A DNA stretch of 64,000 bases from Collimonas sp. OK242 (lineage in GTDB: Bacteria; Pseudomonadota; Gammaproteobacteria; Burkholderiales; Burkholderiaceae_D). The stretch spans positions 124,001-188,000 of the forward strand of contig NZ_FNOR01000009.1 of NCBI RefSeq assembly GCF_900107095.1. The letters are read 5' to 3'. Both the position numbers and the translations under genes were made by a program. This document shows, piece after piece, positions 11,429-25,024 of this stretch (within the stretch, counting starts at the first letter, position 1; the number at the start of each line of letters is the position of its first letter). Under the pieces are notes generated by a model. It was not told where the DNA came from. It ran no database searches and saw only the letters and a list, made by a program, of their open reading frames with translations.

Positions 11429-11722
11429 TCAATGATGCAGTGTACTAGCGGCAACAATCACCGTCGCAGGCGACAACAATTCTGTCACGCCATACAAGTC
11501 GATCAGACTTTCCAGATTGGCGGGCAAACTGGAAAAATGCAGGGTAAGCCCTTGATTCAGGGCGGCACATTGCCATGCCAGCAAGGTAGCAACAGCGGCC
11601 GAATCGACCGCCACCACTTCGCTCAGGTCAATCTCGGTCTCGCCCCCGGCGATCGCGCGCAAGCCCTCTTCCAGAGTGCCTTTGGCGTTACCGACAGTTA
11701 GCGAGTGAGAAGGTCTGAACAT
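11429..11722 (-). CDS. mlaB: STAS-domain protein, Mla subunit MlaB
   Basis: 97 residues, a single STAS domain. MlaB binds the cytoplasmic face of the MlaF ATPase in the MlaFEDB complex that moves phospholipids between outer and inner membranes. The core EIDLSEVVAVDSAAVATLLAW holds the conserved Asp-Ser turn of STAS proteins. The ATG at 11722 is preferred over an upstream TTG. It lies 17 bases after mlaC and is the last mla gene; the 189 bases that follow before the next downstream gene set show no recognisable signal. Confidence 0.88.
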   Translation of the reverse strand: MFRPSHSLTVGNAKGTLEEGLRAIAGGETEIDLSEVVAVDSAAVATLLAWQCAALNQGLTLHFSSLPANLESLIDLYGVTELLSPATVIVAASTLHH

Positions 11723-11739
11723 GATAGTCAATCAACAGA

Positions 11740-12369
11740 TTATTTGAGGCCGCGGGCGGCGCGCTGCTTGTTCTTATCCGCCAGCACCTTGATCAGGCCA
11801 TCAATGCCGGTTCTGCCGATTTCCGAAGCAAACGTGCCCTTGTATGACTCAACGAGCCAAGCCCCCAGCACGTTGACATCATATATTTTCCAGCTTGTAC
11901 CAGATTTTTCCATACGGTAATTCAGCTGGATCGGCTCGCCGCGCGGCTGGATCACTTGTGAACGCACTTCGACGTCGGCATCGGCCGGATCGCCGCGCAT
12001 CGGCTTGAAATCGATCTTCTGGTCGCGTACCTGCGACAAGGCGCCGGAATAGGTATAGATCAGCAAGCTGCGGAACTGGGTAATCAGTTGTTTCTTCTGA
12101 TCATCAGTTGCATCGCGCCAATAACGGCCAGCTGCCAGGGAAGTCATGCGCTCAAAGTCGACGTACGGGATGATCTTTTCTTCAACCAGCGCCAGGATGC
12201 GCTGCTGATTGCCGCCCTGGATGCTCTTGTCGCTCTTGGCAGTATCCAGCACGTCCTGGCTGATACGCTTGACCAGCGCGTCAGGCGCTTCCTGCGCCTG
12301 TGCCGCTGCGGTGAATAACAGGCTGCCGACAGTCAGCGACAGCGCCAGGTATTTTTTAAAAATTTTCAT
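11740..12369 (-). CDS. mlaC: Periplasmic phospholipid-binding protein MlaC
   Basis: 209 residues. MlaC shuttles phospholipids across the periplasm between MlaA and the MlaFEDB complex. The N-terminus MKIFKKYLALSLTVGSLLFT...AQA is a clear Sec signal peptide, which decides for ATG 12369 over an upstream start at 12495. The mature part shows the MlaC/Ttg2D pattern: IIPYVDFERMTSLAAGRYWRDA, LLIYTYSGAL, VRSQVIQPRGEPIQLNYRM and WKIYDVNVLGAWLVESYK. It lies between mlaA and mlaB. Confidence 0.94.
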   Translation of the reverse strand: MKIFKKYLALSLTVGSLLFTAAAQAQEAPDALVKRISQDVLDTAKSDKSIQGGNQQRILALVEEKIIPYVDFERMTSLAAGRYWRDATDDQKKQLITQFRSLLIYTYSGALSQVRDQKIDFKPMRGDPADADVEVRSQVIQPRGEPIQLNYRMEKSGTSWKIYDVNVLGAWLVESYKGTFASEIGRTGIDGLIKVLADKNKQRAARGLK

Positions 12370-12498
12370 ATGTATTTTAACAATCTTAGTAGTAGTTGCT
12401 AGAAGATGAGAGGACGCCTCAGACGCGCTATATGTCGATCCTAAGACGGCAATTTCAAGCATCGGTTCCAGCCGGCGCCGATTATCATTCCTCAATCG

Positions 12499-13242
12499 TC
12501 ATTCGTCAGCCGGCTTGGTCTTGGCCGGTTTATCTGCCTTATCCGTCTTGTTCCCTGTGTCGTTGTCGTCAGCGTTGCCGCGAATCTGGCTTTGACGGCG
12601 CTGGGTATACGCGTCACGCATGAACTCATACTTGTCCAGGGCCGCCTCTTCCATCAGATCGCCGGCGTCCAGCAGATTTGCGCGCTTGTCGATCAAACGC
12701 ACCACGGAACCAGTGTTGCGCCAACGCACCGGGTATTTATATGACCATATGTCGCCGTAAAAATCCACCGGCAATGCTGCGGCATCACGAATATTCGACG
12801 GCCCGAACAACGGCAGCACCAGATAAGGACCGGAGCCGACGCCCCACTTGCCCAGGGTCTGGCCGAAATCCTTGTTGTGTTTCTGCAAACCGGCTTCCGA
12901 ACCGATATCCAGCAAGCCGCCCAGACCGAGCGTCGAGTTAACCGCAACCCGCATCACGTCAGACGTCCCGTCTGCAACATTCCCCTGCAAGAAACCGTTA
13001 ACCGAACTCCAGACATCGCCCAGGTTACCGAAGAAATTGTTGACGCCGGTCTGCACAAAGCTCGGCAGCCAGGAGCGGTAGGCGGTAGCAACTGGTTTCA
13101 GGGCAACCTTGTCAAGCGTATCGTTGAAGCTGAACATGGCACGATTGAAGCCCTCCAGCGGGTCTTGCGGATTGCTGGCGGTGGCACAGCCGGCCAGCGC
13201 GGCAACCAGGGCCAGCGAGCCCAGACGATTCATGATTTTCAT
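12499..13242 (-). CDS. mlaA: Outer-membrane lipoprotein MlaA (VacJ)
   Basis: 247 residues. MlaA extracts mislocalised phospholipids from the outer leaflet of the outer membrane. It has a lipoprotein signal peptide with lipobox LAGC (Cys about residue 19), then DPLEGFNRAMFSFNDTLDKV, the classical VacJ opening, and DFGQTLGKWGVGSGPYLVLPLFGPSNIRD. The last 30 residues are Lys/Asp-rich and look disordered. It overlaps mlaD by four bases. Having mlaA inside the mla operon is common in Betaproteobacteria but not in E. coli. Confidence 0.95.
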   Translation of the reverse strand: MKIMNRLGSLALVAALAGCATASNPQDPLEGFNRAMFSFNDTLDKVALKPVATAYRSWLPSFVQTGVNNFFGNLGDVWSSVNGFLQGNVADGTSDVMRVAVNSTLGLGGLLDIGSEAGLQKHNKDFGQTLGKWGVGSGPYLVLPLFGPSNIRDAAALPVDFYGDIWSYKYPVRWRNTGSVVRLIDKRANLLDAGDLMEEAALDKYEFMRDAYTQRRQSQIRGNADDNDTGNKTDKADKPAKTKPADE

Positions 13243-13712
13243 TGTTCTGTATCCTTTACATCCGCAGCTTTGCTATACAAGAACTGGCTGATCAGGTTCT
13301 CCAGCACAATCGCAGATTGTGTTAATTTAATACGGTCGCCAGCTGCCAGATTCTTGGCGGCGCCGCCCGGCTCGATACCGATATATTGCTCGCCCAGCAA
13401 GCCCGCGGTGAGAATTTTTGCCGAACTGTCTTCCGGAAACTGGTAACGCTGGTCCAGATTCAAGGTCACCACCGCCTGGAAATTCTTGTCGTCGAAATTA
13501 ATCGCTGCGACCCGCCCGACCACCACACCGGCGCTTCTGACCGAAGCGCGCACTTTCAGACCGCCGATGTTGTCGAATTTAGTCACTACCGGATAGGTCT
13601 TGTTGAACGTAGAGCTGCTCAGGTTACCGGCTTTCAACGCCAGAAAACCCAGAGCCAGTATCCCGACCAACACAAATAAGCCTACCCATACGTCTACGGT
13701 TTTTTGTTGCAT
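13239..13712 (-). CDS. mlaD: MCE-domain phospholipid transport protein MlaD
   Basis: 157 residues. One N-terminal membrane helix (VWVGLFVLVGILALGFLAL) followed by a single MCE domain (YPVVTKFDNIGGLKVRASVRSAGVVVGRV) and LTAGLLGEQYIGIEPGG. MlaD forms the hexameric periplasmic ring on MlaE. Overlaps mlaA; 113 bases separate it from mlaE, a larger gap than elsewhere in the operon, with no clear signal in it. Confidence 0.95.
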   Translation of the reverse strand: MQQKTVDVWVGLFVLVGILALGFLALKAGNLSSSTFNKTYPVVTKFDNIGGLKVRASVRSAGVVVGRVAAINFDDKNFQAVVTLNLDQRYQFPEDSSAKILTAGLLGEQYIGIEPGGAAKNLAAGDRIKLTQSAIVLENLISQFLYSKAADVKDTEQ

Positions 13713-13825
13713 GATTCATCACCTTAAAAATACCACTTGAGGCGAATAATCCCCCAAGAAAATAGTAACGAGAAGTAAAGCGCTCCGCGAAAACGCGCTG
13801 CGGCAGATCGCCTTGAGCGCAATAA

Positions 13826-14626
13826 TCAATTAAACATCAAAGCTGTCAGCAGGAAGTCCAGCGCCAATACCGCCAGCGAGGAAATCACCACGGTGCGCGT
13901 GGTTGCCCTGGAAACACCTTCCGGTGTCGGCTTTGCTTCATATCCTTGCCATACTGCGACAAAAGTCGCCGCGACGCCAAACACAATACTTTTCACGACG
14001 CCGTTAGCAATATCTTGCCAAATATCTACCCCGCCCTGCATCTGCGACCAGAACGCGCCTTCATCGACGCCGATCAGCTTGACCCCGACCAGGTAGCCGC
14101 CGAATACACCCAGCGCGCTGAACAAGGCCGCCAGCATCGGCATTGCCACCACGCCAGCCCAGAAACGCGGCGCCACCACCCTTTGCAGAGGGTCGACCGC
14201 CATCATTTCCATCGCCGATAATTGTTCGCCCGCTTTCATCAAACCGATTTCCGCAGTCAGGGAAGTACCGGCACGGCCGGCGAACAGCAGCGCCGTCACC
14301 ACCGGCCCCAGTTCACGTACCAGCGACAGCGCCACCAGCAAACCCAGCGCCTGCTCGGAACCGTATTTATTGAGCGTGTAATACCCCTGCAGGCCCAACA
14401 CGAAACCGACGAACAATCCCGATACGCCAATAATGACCAGCGAGTAATTGCCGATGAAGTGGATCTGGTCGGTAATCAGCCGAGGGCGCCGCCAGAGGCC
14501 GGCCGAGGCGCGCAAGATCGCAAAAAACATCCGCGCCGCCGCACCCAGGCCGGTGACCGACTCGCGCAAGGTGCGCCCGGTTGCGGCAAGAGAATTGCTT
14601 ACAAGTTTAGTTACAGCATCAAGCAT
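13826..14626 (-). CDS. mlaE: Phospholipid ABC transporter permease MlaE
   Basis: 266 residues, the integral membrane permease of MlaFEDB, with five to six hydrophobic segments. Recognised from QIHFIGNYSLVIIGVSGLFVG, the LGPVVTALLFAGRAGTSLTAEIGLMK motif region of MlaE/TGD1 permeases, and GLMKAGEQLSAMEMMAVDPLQR. It overlaps the mlaF stop by one base. Confidence 0.95.
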   Translation of the reverse strand: MLDAVTKLVSNSLAATGRTLRESVTGLGAAARMFFAILRASAGLWRRPRLITDQIHFIGNYSLVIIGVSGLFVGFVLGLQGYYTLNKYGSEQALGLLVALSLVRELGPVVTALLFAGRAGTSLTAEIGLMKAGEQLSAMEMMAVDPLQRVVAPRFWAGVVAMPMLAALFSALGVFGGYLVGVKLIGVDEGAFWSQMQGGVDIWQDIANGVVKSIVFGVAATFVAVWQGYEAKPTPEGVSRATTRTVVISSLAVLALDFLLTALMFN

Positions 14627-15429
14627 TAAGCGCGTCCCTTCAATCCCAGATCCTCGGACAACGATTTGCCGGGATAGTGGAACGGCACCGGACCGTCCGG
14701 TTCAGCGTTGACGAATTGCTTCACGTAGGGATGAGCCGACGCCTGCATTTCGGCCGGTGTGCCTTGCGCCACGATTTGCCCTTGCGACAGGAAATACACA
14801 TAGTCGGCAATGCTAAACGATTCGTGGACGTCATGCGACACCAGGATACTGGTCGAACCAAGCGCATCATTGAGCTTACGGATCAAGTTGGCCGTCACGC
14901 CCATGGAAATCGGATCCAGGCCGGCGAACGGTTCGTCATACATGATCAGCGACGGATCCAGCGCTATCGCGCGCGCCAACGCTACCCGCCTTGCCATGCC
15001 GCCGGAAATCTCGGATGGTTTCAATTGCGCCGCATTGCGCAGGCCCACCGCGTTCAATTTCAGCAGCACCAGCTTGTTTAACAAATCTGGCGGCAGATCG
15101 GTATGTTCGCGCAACGGGAAGGCCACGTTTTCAAATGCGGTCAGGTCGGTAAACAAAGCGCCGCTCTGAAACAGCATGCCCATCTTGCGCCTCAGCGCAT
15201 ACAAGGCTGAAGTCGACAGTGTATGCACTGTTTCGCCGTCGACCTTGACGCTGCCTACCTGCGGCCGCAACTGGCCGCCAATCAGCCGCAATATGGTGGT
15301 CTTGCCGGAGCCGGAGCCGCCCATGACGGCGATTACCTTGCCACGTGCAAAGTCCATGTTGAGACCCGATAAAATCGACCTCTCACCATAGCCAAATTGC
15401 AGATCACGAATCTCGACGATATTTGCCAC
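14626..15429 (-). CDS. mlaF: Phospholipid ABC transporter ATPase MlaF
   Basis: 267 residues from the chosen GTG. Walker A is VMGGSGSGKTT, the signature EISGGMARRVALARAI, Walker B SLIMYDEPFAGLDP and the switch His is in SHDVHE. It powers the Mla system. The start is uncertain: GTG at 15429 has GGTGAG four bases upstream and gives VANIVEIRDLQFGYGE, matching usual MlaF openings; GTG 15438 and TTG 15450 are alternatives. It is the first gene of mlaFEDACB. Confidence 0.93.
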   Translation of the reverse strand: MANIVEIRDLQFGYGERSILSGLNMDFARGKVIAVMGGSGSGKTTILRLIGGQLRPQVGSVKVDGETVHTLSTSALYALRRKMGMLFQSGALFTDLTAFENVAFPLREHTDLPPDLLNKLVLLKLNAVGLRNAAQLKPSEISGGMARRVALARAIALDPSLIMYDEPFAGLDPISMGVTANLIRKLNDALGSTSILVSHDVHESFSIADYVYFLSQGQIVAQGTPAEMQASAHPYVKQFVNAEPDGPVPFHYPGKSLSEDLGLKGRA

Positions 15430-15577
15430 ACTGCTCACCGAATAAATCAAAGGGGGTATTGTAGTGCAAATGCGACAATCGTTCAGAGCGCACCAATAGT
15501 AGACAGACTGATATGTAGCCCTGTTACAACAATTTGACTATTGCCTGAATGCATGGGCAAAACGCCCGCAGCAGAAA

Positions 15578-15613
15578 AAAGAGCACGCCCGCGTTGCCAC
15601 CGACATGCTCTTT
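15578..15613 (-). terminator. Second intrinsic terminator candidate after gltD
   Basis: On the minus strand AAAGAGCA pairs with TGCTCTTT across a 20-base loop and runs straight into further T residues (six T in a row). It lies about 55 bases beyond the gltD stop and behind a closer hairpin, so it may act as back-up terminator. The loop is long for an intrinsic terminator. Confidence 0.5.
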
Positions 15614-15626
15614 CCCTGAATGCTGC

Positions 15627-15649
15627 AAAACCGCGGTTGAAACGCGGTT
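15627..15649 (-). terminator. Intrinsic terminator after gltBD
   Basis: On the minus strand AACCGCG pairs with CGCGGTT across a seven-base loop and is followed by TTTTGC. It starts about 20 bases after the gltD stop and should end the gltBD transcript before mlaF. Confidence 0.6.
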
Positions 15650-15667
15650 GGTATCACAGGTGGTTTA

Positions 15668-17131
15668 TTACCGCGGCAAAACCGACGCCCCCATCAGGAA
15701 CTCATCGACAGCACGTGCGCATTGACGGCCTTCGCGGATGGCCCACACCACCAGCGACTGGCCGCGACGCATGTCGCCGGCCGCAAACACCTTATCGACC
15801 GAAGTCTGGTAGCAGCCGTCGCCGTCGGTGCTCGCCTTGGCATTGCCGCGCGCATCCTTGTCGACGCCAAACGCCTCCAGCACCTGCGCCACCGGCGAGA
15901 CGAAGCCCATGGCCAGGAATACCAGGTCAGCCTTCATTTCGAATTCCGAATTGGGCACTTCCTGCATCTTGCCGTCTTTCCACTCGACGCGGGCTGCTAT
16001 CAATTTCTCGACCTTGCCGTTCTTGCCCTCCAGGCGCTTGGTCGCCACTGCCCAGTCGCGGTCGCAACCTTCTTCATGCGAAGACGAGGTGCGCAACTTG
16101 GTCGGCCAGTACGGCCATACCAGCGGCTTGTTTTCCAGCTCCGGCGGTTGCGGCATCAGCTCAAACTGCTGGATCGATACCGCGCCCTGGCGATTGGAAG
16201 TGCCGACGCAATCGGAACCGGTATCGCCGCCGCCGATCACCACCACATGCTTGCCGCCAGCCAGTATCTGGTCCTTGACCTTGTCGCCGGCGTTGATCTT
16301 GTTTTGCTGCGGCAGGAAGTCCATGGCGAAATGCACACCCTTCAGCTCGCGCCCCGGCACCGGCAGATCGCGCGGCTGCTCAGCGCCGCCGGCGATGACT
16401 ACGGCGTCGAATTCCGCCTTCAGCTCATCCGGAGCAATGGTTTTCTTGGCCCAGTTGTTCACATTCGACGGAAAATCCTTGCCGACCAGAACGCCGGTGC
16501 GGAAAGTCACGCCTTCTGCTTCCATCTGCTCGACACGGCGATCGATGTGCGATTTTTCCATCTTGAAATCGGGAATACCGTAACGCAGCAAACCGCCGAT
16601 CCGATCGCTCTTTTCAAACACGGTGACGTCATGGCCGATACGCGCCAACTGCTGCGCTGCGGCCATACCGGCAGGCCCGGAGCCTACCACCGCAACTTTT
16701 TTACCGGTTTTAAGCAACGGCGGCTGCGGCACAATCCAGCCGTTTTCCCAGCCCTTGTCGACGATGAAATGCTCGATCGACTTGATGCCGACCGGGTCGC
16801 TGTTGATGCCCAGGGTGCAGGCACTTTCGCATGGCGCAGGGCAGATGCGGCCGGTAAACTCCGGGAAATTGTTGGTCGAGTGCAAAGTCTCCAGCGCCTC
16901 GTGATAAGCGCCGCGATACACCAGGTCGTTCCAGTCAGGAATGATGTTATTCACCGGGCAACCGTTGTTACAGAATGGTATACCGCAGTCCATGCAACGC
17001 GCGCCCTGGGTCTTGGCTTCGCTATCGCTCAGACTCAGGATGAATTCCTTGTAATGCTTCTTGCGTGCCTGCGGCGCTTCATACGTTTCGCCGACCCGCT
17101 GAAACTCCATAAAACCCGTTACTTTTCCCAT
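15668..17131 (-). CDS. gltD: Glutamate synthase (NADPH) small subunit
   Basis: 487 residues. It passes electrons from NADPH through FAD and iron-sulfur centres to GltB. The N-terminal part has two Cys clusters ([15 protein letters not shown] and CPAPCESAC) for 4Fe-4S centres. [13 protein letters not shown] is the FAD-binding loop and [11 protein letters not shown] the NADPH-binding loop; the C-terminal [18 protein letters not shown] completes the FAD site. It lies 108 bases downstream of gltB. Confidence 0.97.
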   Translation of the reverse strand: MGKVTGFMEFQRVGETYEAPQARKKHYKEFILSLSDSEAKTQGARCMDCGIPFCNNGCPVNNIIPDWNDLVYRGAYHEALETLHSTNNFPEFTGRICPAPCESACTLGINSDPVGIKSIEHFIVDKGWENGWIVPQPPLLKTGKKVAVVGSGPAGMAAAQQLARIGHDVTVFEKSDRIGGLLRYGIPDFKMEKSHIDRRVEQMEAEGVTFRTGVLVGKDFPSNVNNWAKKTIAPDELKAEFDAVVIAGGAEQPRDLPVPGRELKGVHFAMDFLPQQNKINAGDKVKDQILAGGKHVVVIGGGDTGSDCVGTSNRQGAVSIQQFELMPQPPELENKPLVWPYWPTKLRTSSSHEEGCDRDWAVATKRLEGKNGKVEKLIAARVEWKDGKMQEVPNSEFEMKADLVFLAMGFVSPVAQVLEAFGVDKDARGNAKASTDGDGCYQTSVDKVFAAGDMRRGQSLVVWAIREGRQCARAVDEFLMGASVLPR

Positions 17132-17239
17132 TTTTCACTCACATTTTCTCTGCAGGACGCACCGTGATCGGGTAGAACCGAGGTCCGGCGCGTCCTTATC
17201 GTTACTTGGTTTAGGCGCTTGTGTCTGCTGACGCTGAGC

Positions 17240-21928
<4,689 letters not shown>

Positions 21929-22000
21929 AACGTTGCTCCACCACTTTTAGAGAGTAAGGATATTAAGAATAGTGCAGACCGTCCCAGACTTCAATCACAA

Positions 22001-22018
22001 CAATTAGGGTCAGAGTAA
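22001..22018 (+). repeat. REP-like repeat, left flank of the RAYT gene
   Basis: CAATTAGGGTCAGAGTAA here matches in inverted orientation CAATTGGGGTCAGAGTCG at 22881-22898, with one or two mismatches in the shared 16-base core. The two copies flank the transposase gene. Such elements are the substrates of RAYT proteins. Confidence 0.65.
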
Positions 22019-22038
22019 AATTAATCAGTCTTATTTTT

Positions 22039-22075
22039 GCACCAAAATCAAATGGGGACAGAGTCAATTTGGTGC
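22039..22075. repeat. Palindromic element with a second GGACAGAGTC core
   Basis: GCACCAAA (22039-22046) pairs with TTTGGTGC (22068-22075). The loop contains GGGGACAGAGTC, a variant of the GGGTCAGAGT core of the flanking repeats. It lies 35 bases beyond the transposase stop and could be a REP hairpin and/or fold at the transcript end. Confidence 0.55.
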
Positions 22076-22109
22076 ATTTGATGCTTTCCATGCCCTGCTT
22101 TGTATTTTT

Positions 22110-22832
22110 TTATTTGTGCCCTGGCGGCTGATCCGCTACGTCGGACTGCGCCTTGAACGGCCGCCCGCGCCTGGCCGGTCGCACTCTGAGATTGCCCTGC
22201 TTCTCGAGATTTGATTTGAATTTTTCCGAGCCCAGCGCCCAACCCTTGTTGGTAGCATCCGCCAACTGGCGCGCCTGGTCGGATGTAAGTGCTTGCTCTG
22301 CCATTTGCCTATAAGCTGCTTCACGGTCGAACGGTGTATTGCCCAACGCCCAATAGAGTGCGTGATCCACGACCAAAGGATCGGCCTTGACCCCGACATG
22401 GTGCAAATAGCTCGACCACGGGTACTCGCCAGGCGTTGCCACAATGCCGGCGCGCACCGGATTCTGGTCAATGTAGCAACTACACAACATGAAATACCGC
22501 TCTGAATCTATCACCGTCGCCCTGTAGCGTCCTTGCCACAAAGTCCCGACCCGCTCGTATTTCTGATTGAAATAGGGCACATAGAAACGCCCTACCCACT
22601 GCATCATTTTCGCCAAACCTTCTGTATCGGAAGGCGTGGCGAGCAGATGTATGTGATTGCTCATCAGTACATAAGCATGGATGGCGACCTTGAATTGCTT
22701 GGAGGCATCACGCAGGCGGCCAAGAAAATTCACGTAGTCTTCCGTCTCGCGGAAGATTGCCTGGCGATCGACGCCACGCTGGATCAGGTGATGTGGCTGG
22801 TTGGGAATGACGAGTCGGGGCAGGCGGGCCAT
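22110..22832 (-). mobile_element. REP-associated tyrosine transposase (RAYT, IS200-like Y1 family)
   Basis: 240 residues. The protein begins MARLPRLVIPNQPHHLIQRG, the standard RAYT opening, and carries the HUH metal motif His60-Ile-His62 in SNHIHLLATP. Catalytic Tyr should lie in the helix around residues 110-125 (YFMLCSCYIDQNPVRAGI). YPWSSYLHH is another family signature. RAYTs process REP palindromes as single-stranded DNA and are usually immobile single-copy genes. No target duplication is visible. It sits between gltB and the LysR gene. Confidence 0.9.
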
Positions 22833-22862
22833 GGTAAAAAAAGGGAGCGATGAATGGATCTG

Positions 22863-23774
22863 TTATTTTAACGAATAATTCGACTCTGACCCCAATTGTT
22901 TGGATTTCAAAGCTTCTGCTTGCAGGATCTGGCTTAGGGCGTCGAAGGCTGGGGAGCTGTAGTCTTGGCGGCGGATCAGGAAGGTGGTGACTTTTCCTGC
23001 GCGGCCGAGGGGGTAGATGGCCAGGCTTTCGGTGCAGTTGTGTAAATCCAGTACCGATCTGGGGGCGAGGGCTATGCCGGCGCCGGCGGCGACGCAGGCT
23101 AGCATGGCGTGGTATGAGCCGAGTTCCAGGATCCGGTCCGGGCGACGGCCGGGGACGCTGCCGGACGCCAGCCAGTTTTCGGCGTGGCGCCGGTAGGCGC
23201 AGCCGTGCTCGAAGGCGACCAGGGTGCGGCTCTGCAAATCGTCGGGACCGTTTATCGGCGGGTGGCTGCGCGCGGCTAACACTACCAGCTCTTCAGCATA
23301 GAGAGGCAGCACGTCAAACAGCGGATCTTCCAGCGGGCCGGCGACCAGAGCGGCATCCAGGGTAAATGCGCGGACCCGGTCGATGAGTTGCTGGGTGGGG
23401 CCGGTGCTCAGTTCCAGCTGCACTGCCGGCCACTCCTGGTGGAAACGGGCCAGCGGTAACGGCAAGCGACTGGCGGCCGTGCTTTCCATCGAACCGATGC
23501 GCAAGCGGCCCTGGGGGACTGCGGGTTGCACCGCTTCGCGTGCTTCGCCGGCCAGATTCAATAGACGTTCGGCGTAGCCGAGCAGGGTTTCGCCGGCGGG
23601 CGTCAGCACCATGCGCTTGTGGCCACGCGAAAACAGCGGCACGCCAAGCGAGGCTTCCAGCTGGCGGATGCGCGTCGTCACATTCGATTGCACCCGATGC
23701 AATTGCTCCGCCGCGCGGGTAATGCCACCCTCGCGGACCACGGTACGGAAAATTTCCAGAGATAATAAATCCAT
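22863..23774 (-). CDS. LysR-family transcriptional regulator
   Basis: 303 residues. The N-terminal winged helix-turn-helix (residues 1-60, EGGITRAAEQLHRVQSNVTTRIRQLEASLGVPLFSR) is followed by a substrate-binding domain (about 90-295). It faces the nitronate monooxygenase gene and probably controls it. The last 11 codons, encoding QLGSESNYSLK, come from the REP-like repeat flanking the RAYT, so the natural C-terminus was replaced or extended. The effector is unknown. Confidence 0.9.
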   Translation of the reverse strand: MDLLSLEIFRTVVREGGITRAAEQLHRVQSNVTTRIRQLEASLGVPLFSRGHKRMVLTPAGETLLGYAERLLNLAGEAREAVQPAVPQGRLRIGSMESTAASRLPLPLARFHQEWPAVQLELSTGPTQQLIDRVRAFTLDAALVAGPLEDPLFDVLPLYAEELVVLAARSHPPINGPDDLQSRTLVAFEHGCAYRRHAENWLASGSVPGRRPDRILELGSYHAMLACVAAGAGIALAPRSVLDLHNCTESLAIYPLGRAGKVTTFLIRRQDYSSPAFDALSQILQAEALKSKQLGSESNYSLK

Positions 23775-23778
23775 AACT

Positions 23779-23795
23779 CATCTCAATTTAAGATG
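23779..23795. promoter_or_regulatory. Candidate LysR operator (T-N11-A palindrome)
   Basis: CATCT and AGATG form a perfect inverted repeat across seven bases, which fits the T-N11-A rule of LysR-type binding sites. It lies four bases before the LysR start codon, in the 128-base divergent region, where binding could repress the regulator and control the neighbour. Confidence 0.5.
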
Positions 23796-23878
23796 GATAA
23801 CATTTTTATTATTCATTTTTCAGAATGATCATGTCAAGGTAGCATGCAGGTAACGTAAGCAATGCGGCCAGTCACCCT

Positions 23879-23902
23879 CACCCACTCATCAGGAGTATCA
23901 GC
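23879..23902 (+). promoter_or_regulatory. Ribosome binding site of the nitronate monooxygenase gene
   Basis: CAGGAG ends nine bases before the ATG at 23903, which supports that start. The rest of the divergent region is AT-rich next to the LysR gene; no convincing -35/-10 pair could be assigned. Confidence 0.45.
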
Positions 23903-24976
23903 ATGTCCGACATCGATACAGGCGCAACAGCATTCACGGCAGCGCTCGGCATCCGCTATCCGATCGTGCAAGGCCCGATGAACGGCGGCTCGCCGATTGA
24001 ACTGGTGACTGCTGTCAGCAACGCCGGAGGCCTGGGGTCGTTTGCCGCCGCCCTGCTGCCGCCGGCGGCAATCATCGAAGCCGTGAAAAAAATCCGCAGC
24101 CTGACTTCACAACCGTTCAACGTCAATTTATTTATCCTGCAGCCGATCCAGCCAAGCGCAGCCGAACTCGATGCCGCGCAAGCTCTGCTGTTACCGTTCC
24201 GGACCGCGCTCGGTCTCGGCGCGGCGACCAATCCGCAGAAATTCAGCGAAAACTTCCAGGACCAGCTGGCTGCCTTGCTGGAAGCAGCGCCTCCGGTTGT
24301 CAGTTTCACCTTCGGCATACTCGATGCCGCAACGGTGGCGCAATTCCAGCGCAAGGGCTGCAAGGTCATCGGCACCGCAACCAACGTTGCCGAAGCGCGC
24401 GCCTGGGAACAAGCTGGCGCCGATTTCATCTGCCTCCAAGGCGGCGAAGCCGGCGGCCATCGGGCGACATTTATCGGCGATATCGAACAATCCTGCATTG
24501 GCTTGATGACCTTGATTCCACAAGCGGCCGCCGCAGTCAACGTTCCGCTGATCGCCGCCGGCGGCATCATGGACGGCCGCGGCATCGCCGCCGCCATGCT
24601 GCTGGGCGCGCAGGCAGCGCAACTGGGCACAGCCTTCCTGGCGAGCCCCGAATCGGGCATAGCGCCGGCCTGGCGCGAACAGCTGGCTAGTGCGGGCGAC
24701 GACAGCACGCGCCTGACCCGCAGCTTTTCAGGCAGATACGCACGCGGCATCGTCAATCCGTACATGGAGCAGATGCGGCCGCACGAAAACGCGCTGCCCG
24801 CTTATCCGATTCAAAATGCGCTGAGCGCAGAAATCCGCCAGACCGCTGCGAAACTGGGACGATCGGAATTCATGTCGCTGTGGGCTGGCCAAGGCGTCGC
24901 GATGGCGCGCCCCATGCCGGCAGCGCAACTGGTGGCCACCCTGGCAGCGGAGCTGCAAGCTGTCGGCAATCACTAG
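23903..24976 (+). CDS. Nitronate monooxygenase (FMN-dependent, class I-like)
   Basis: 357 residues, a TIM barrel of the 2-nitropropane dioxygenase family. It would oxidise alkyl nitronates such as propionate 3-nitronate using FMN and oxygen. The N-terminal RYPIVQGPMNGGS is the first FMN loop, LQGGEAGGHRATF contains the likely catalytic His, and IAAGGIMDGRGIAAAMLLGAQAAQLGTAFL is the phosphate-binding region. Divergent from the LysR gene. The family also contains enoyl-ACP reductase (FabK) relatives, but the GGEAGGH site favours the monooxygenase. Confidence 0.88.
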   Translation: MSDIDTGATAFTAALGIRYPIVQGPMNGGSPIELVTAVSNAGGLGSFAAALLPPAAIIEAVKKIRSLTSQPFNVNLFILQPIQPSAAELDAAQALLLPFRTALGLGAATNPQKFSENFQDQLAALLEAAPPVVSFTFGILDAATVAQFQRKGCKVIGTATNVAEARAWEQAGADFICLQGGEAGGHRATFIGDIEQSCIGLMTLIPQAAAAVNVPLIAAGGIMDGRGIAAAMLLGAQAAQLGTAFLASPESGIAPAWREQLASAGDDSTRLTRSFSGRYARGIVNPYMEQMRPHENALPAYPIQNALSAEIRQTAAKLGRSEFMSLWAGQGVAMARPMPAAQLVATLAAELQAVGNH

Positions 24977-25024
24977 CCTCAACTGGCAGCAACCAGCGCC
25001 GGAAAGAAATGATGTGAGCAAAAA

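Noticed and set aside
15722-17167. A 481-codon open frame opposite gltD
   Set aside because: Composition and lack of motifs mark it as the antisense shadow of the gltD coding sequence.
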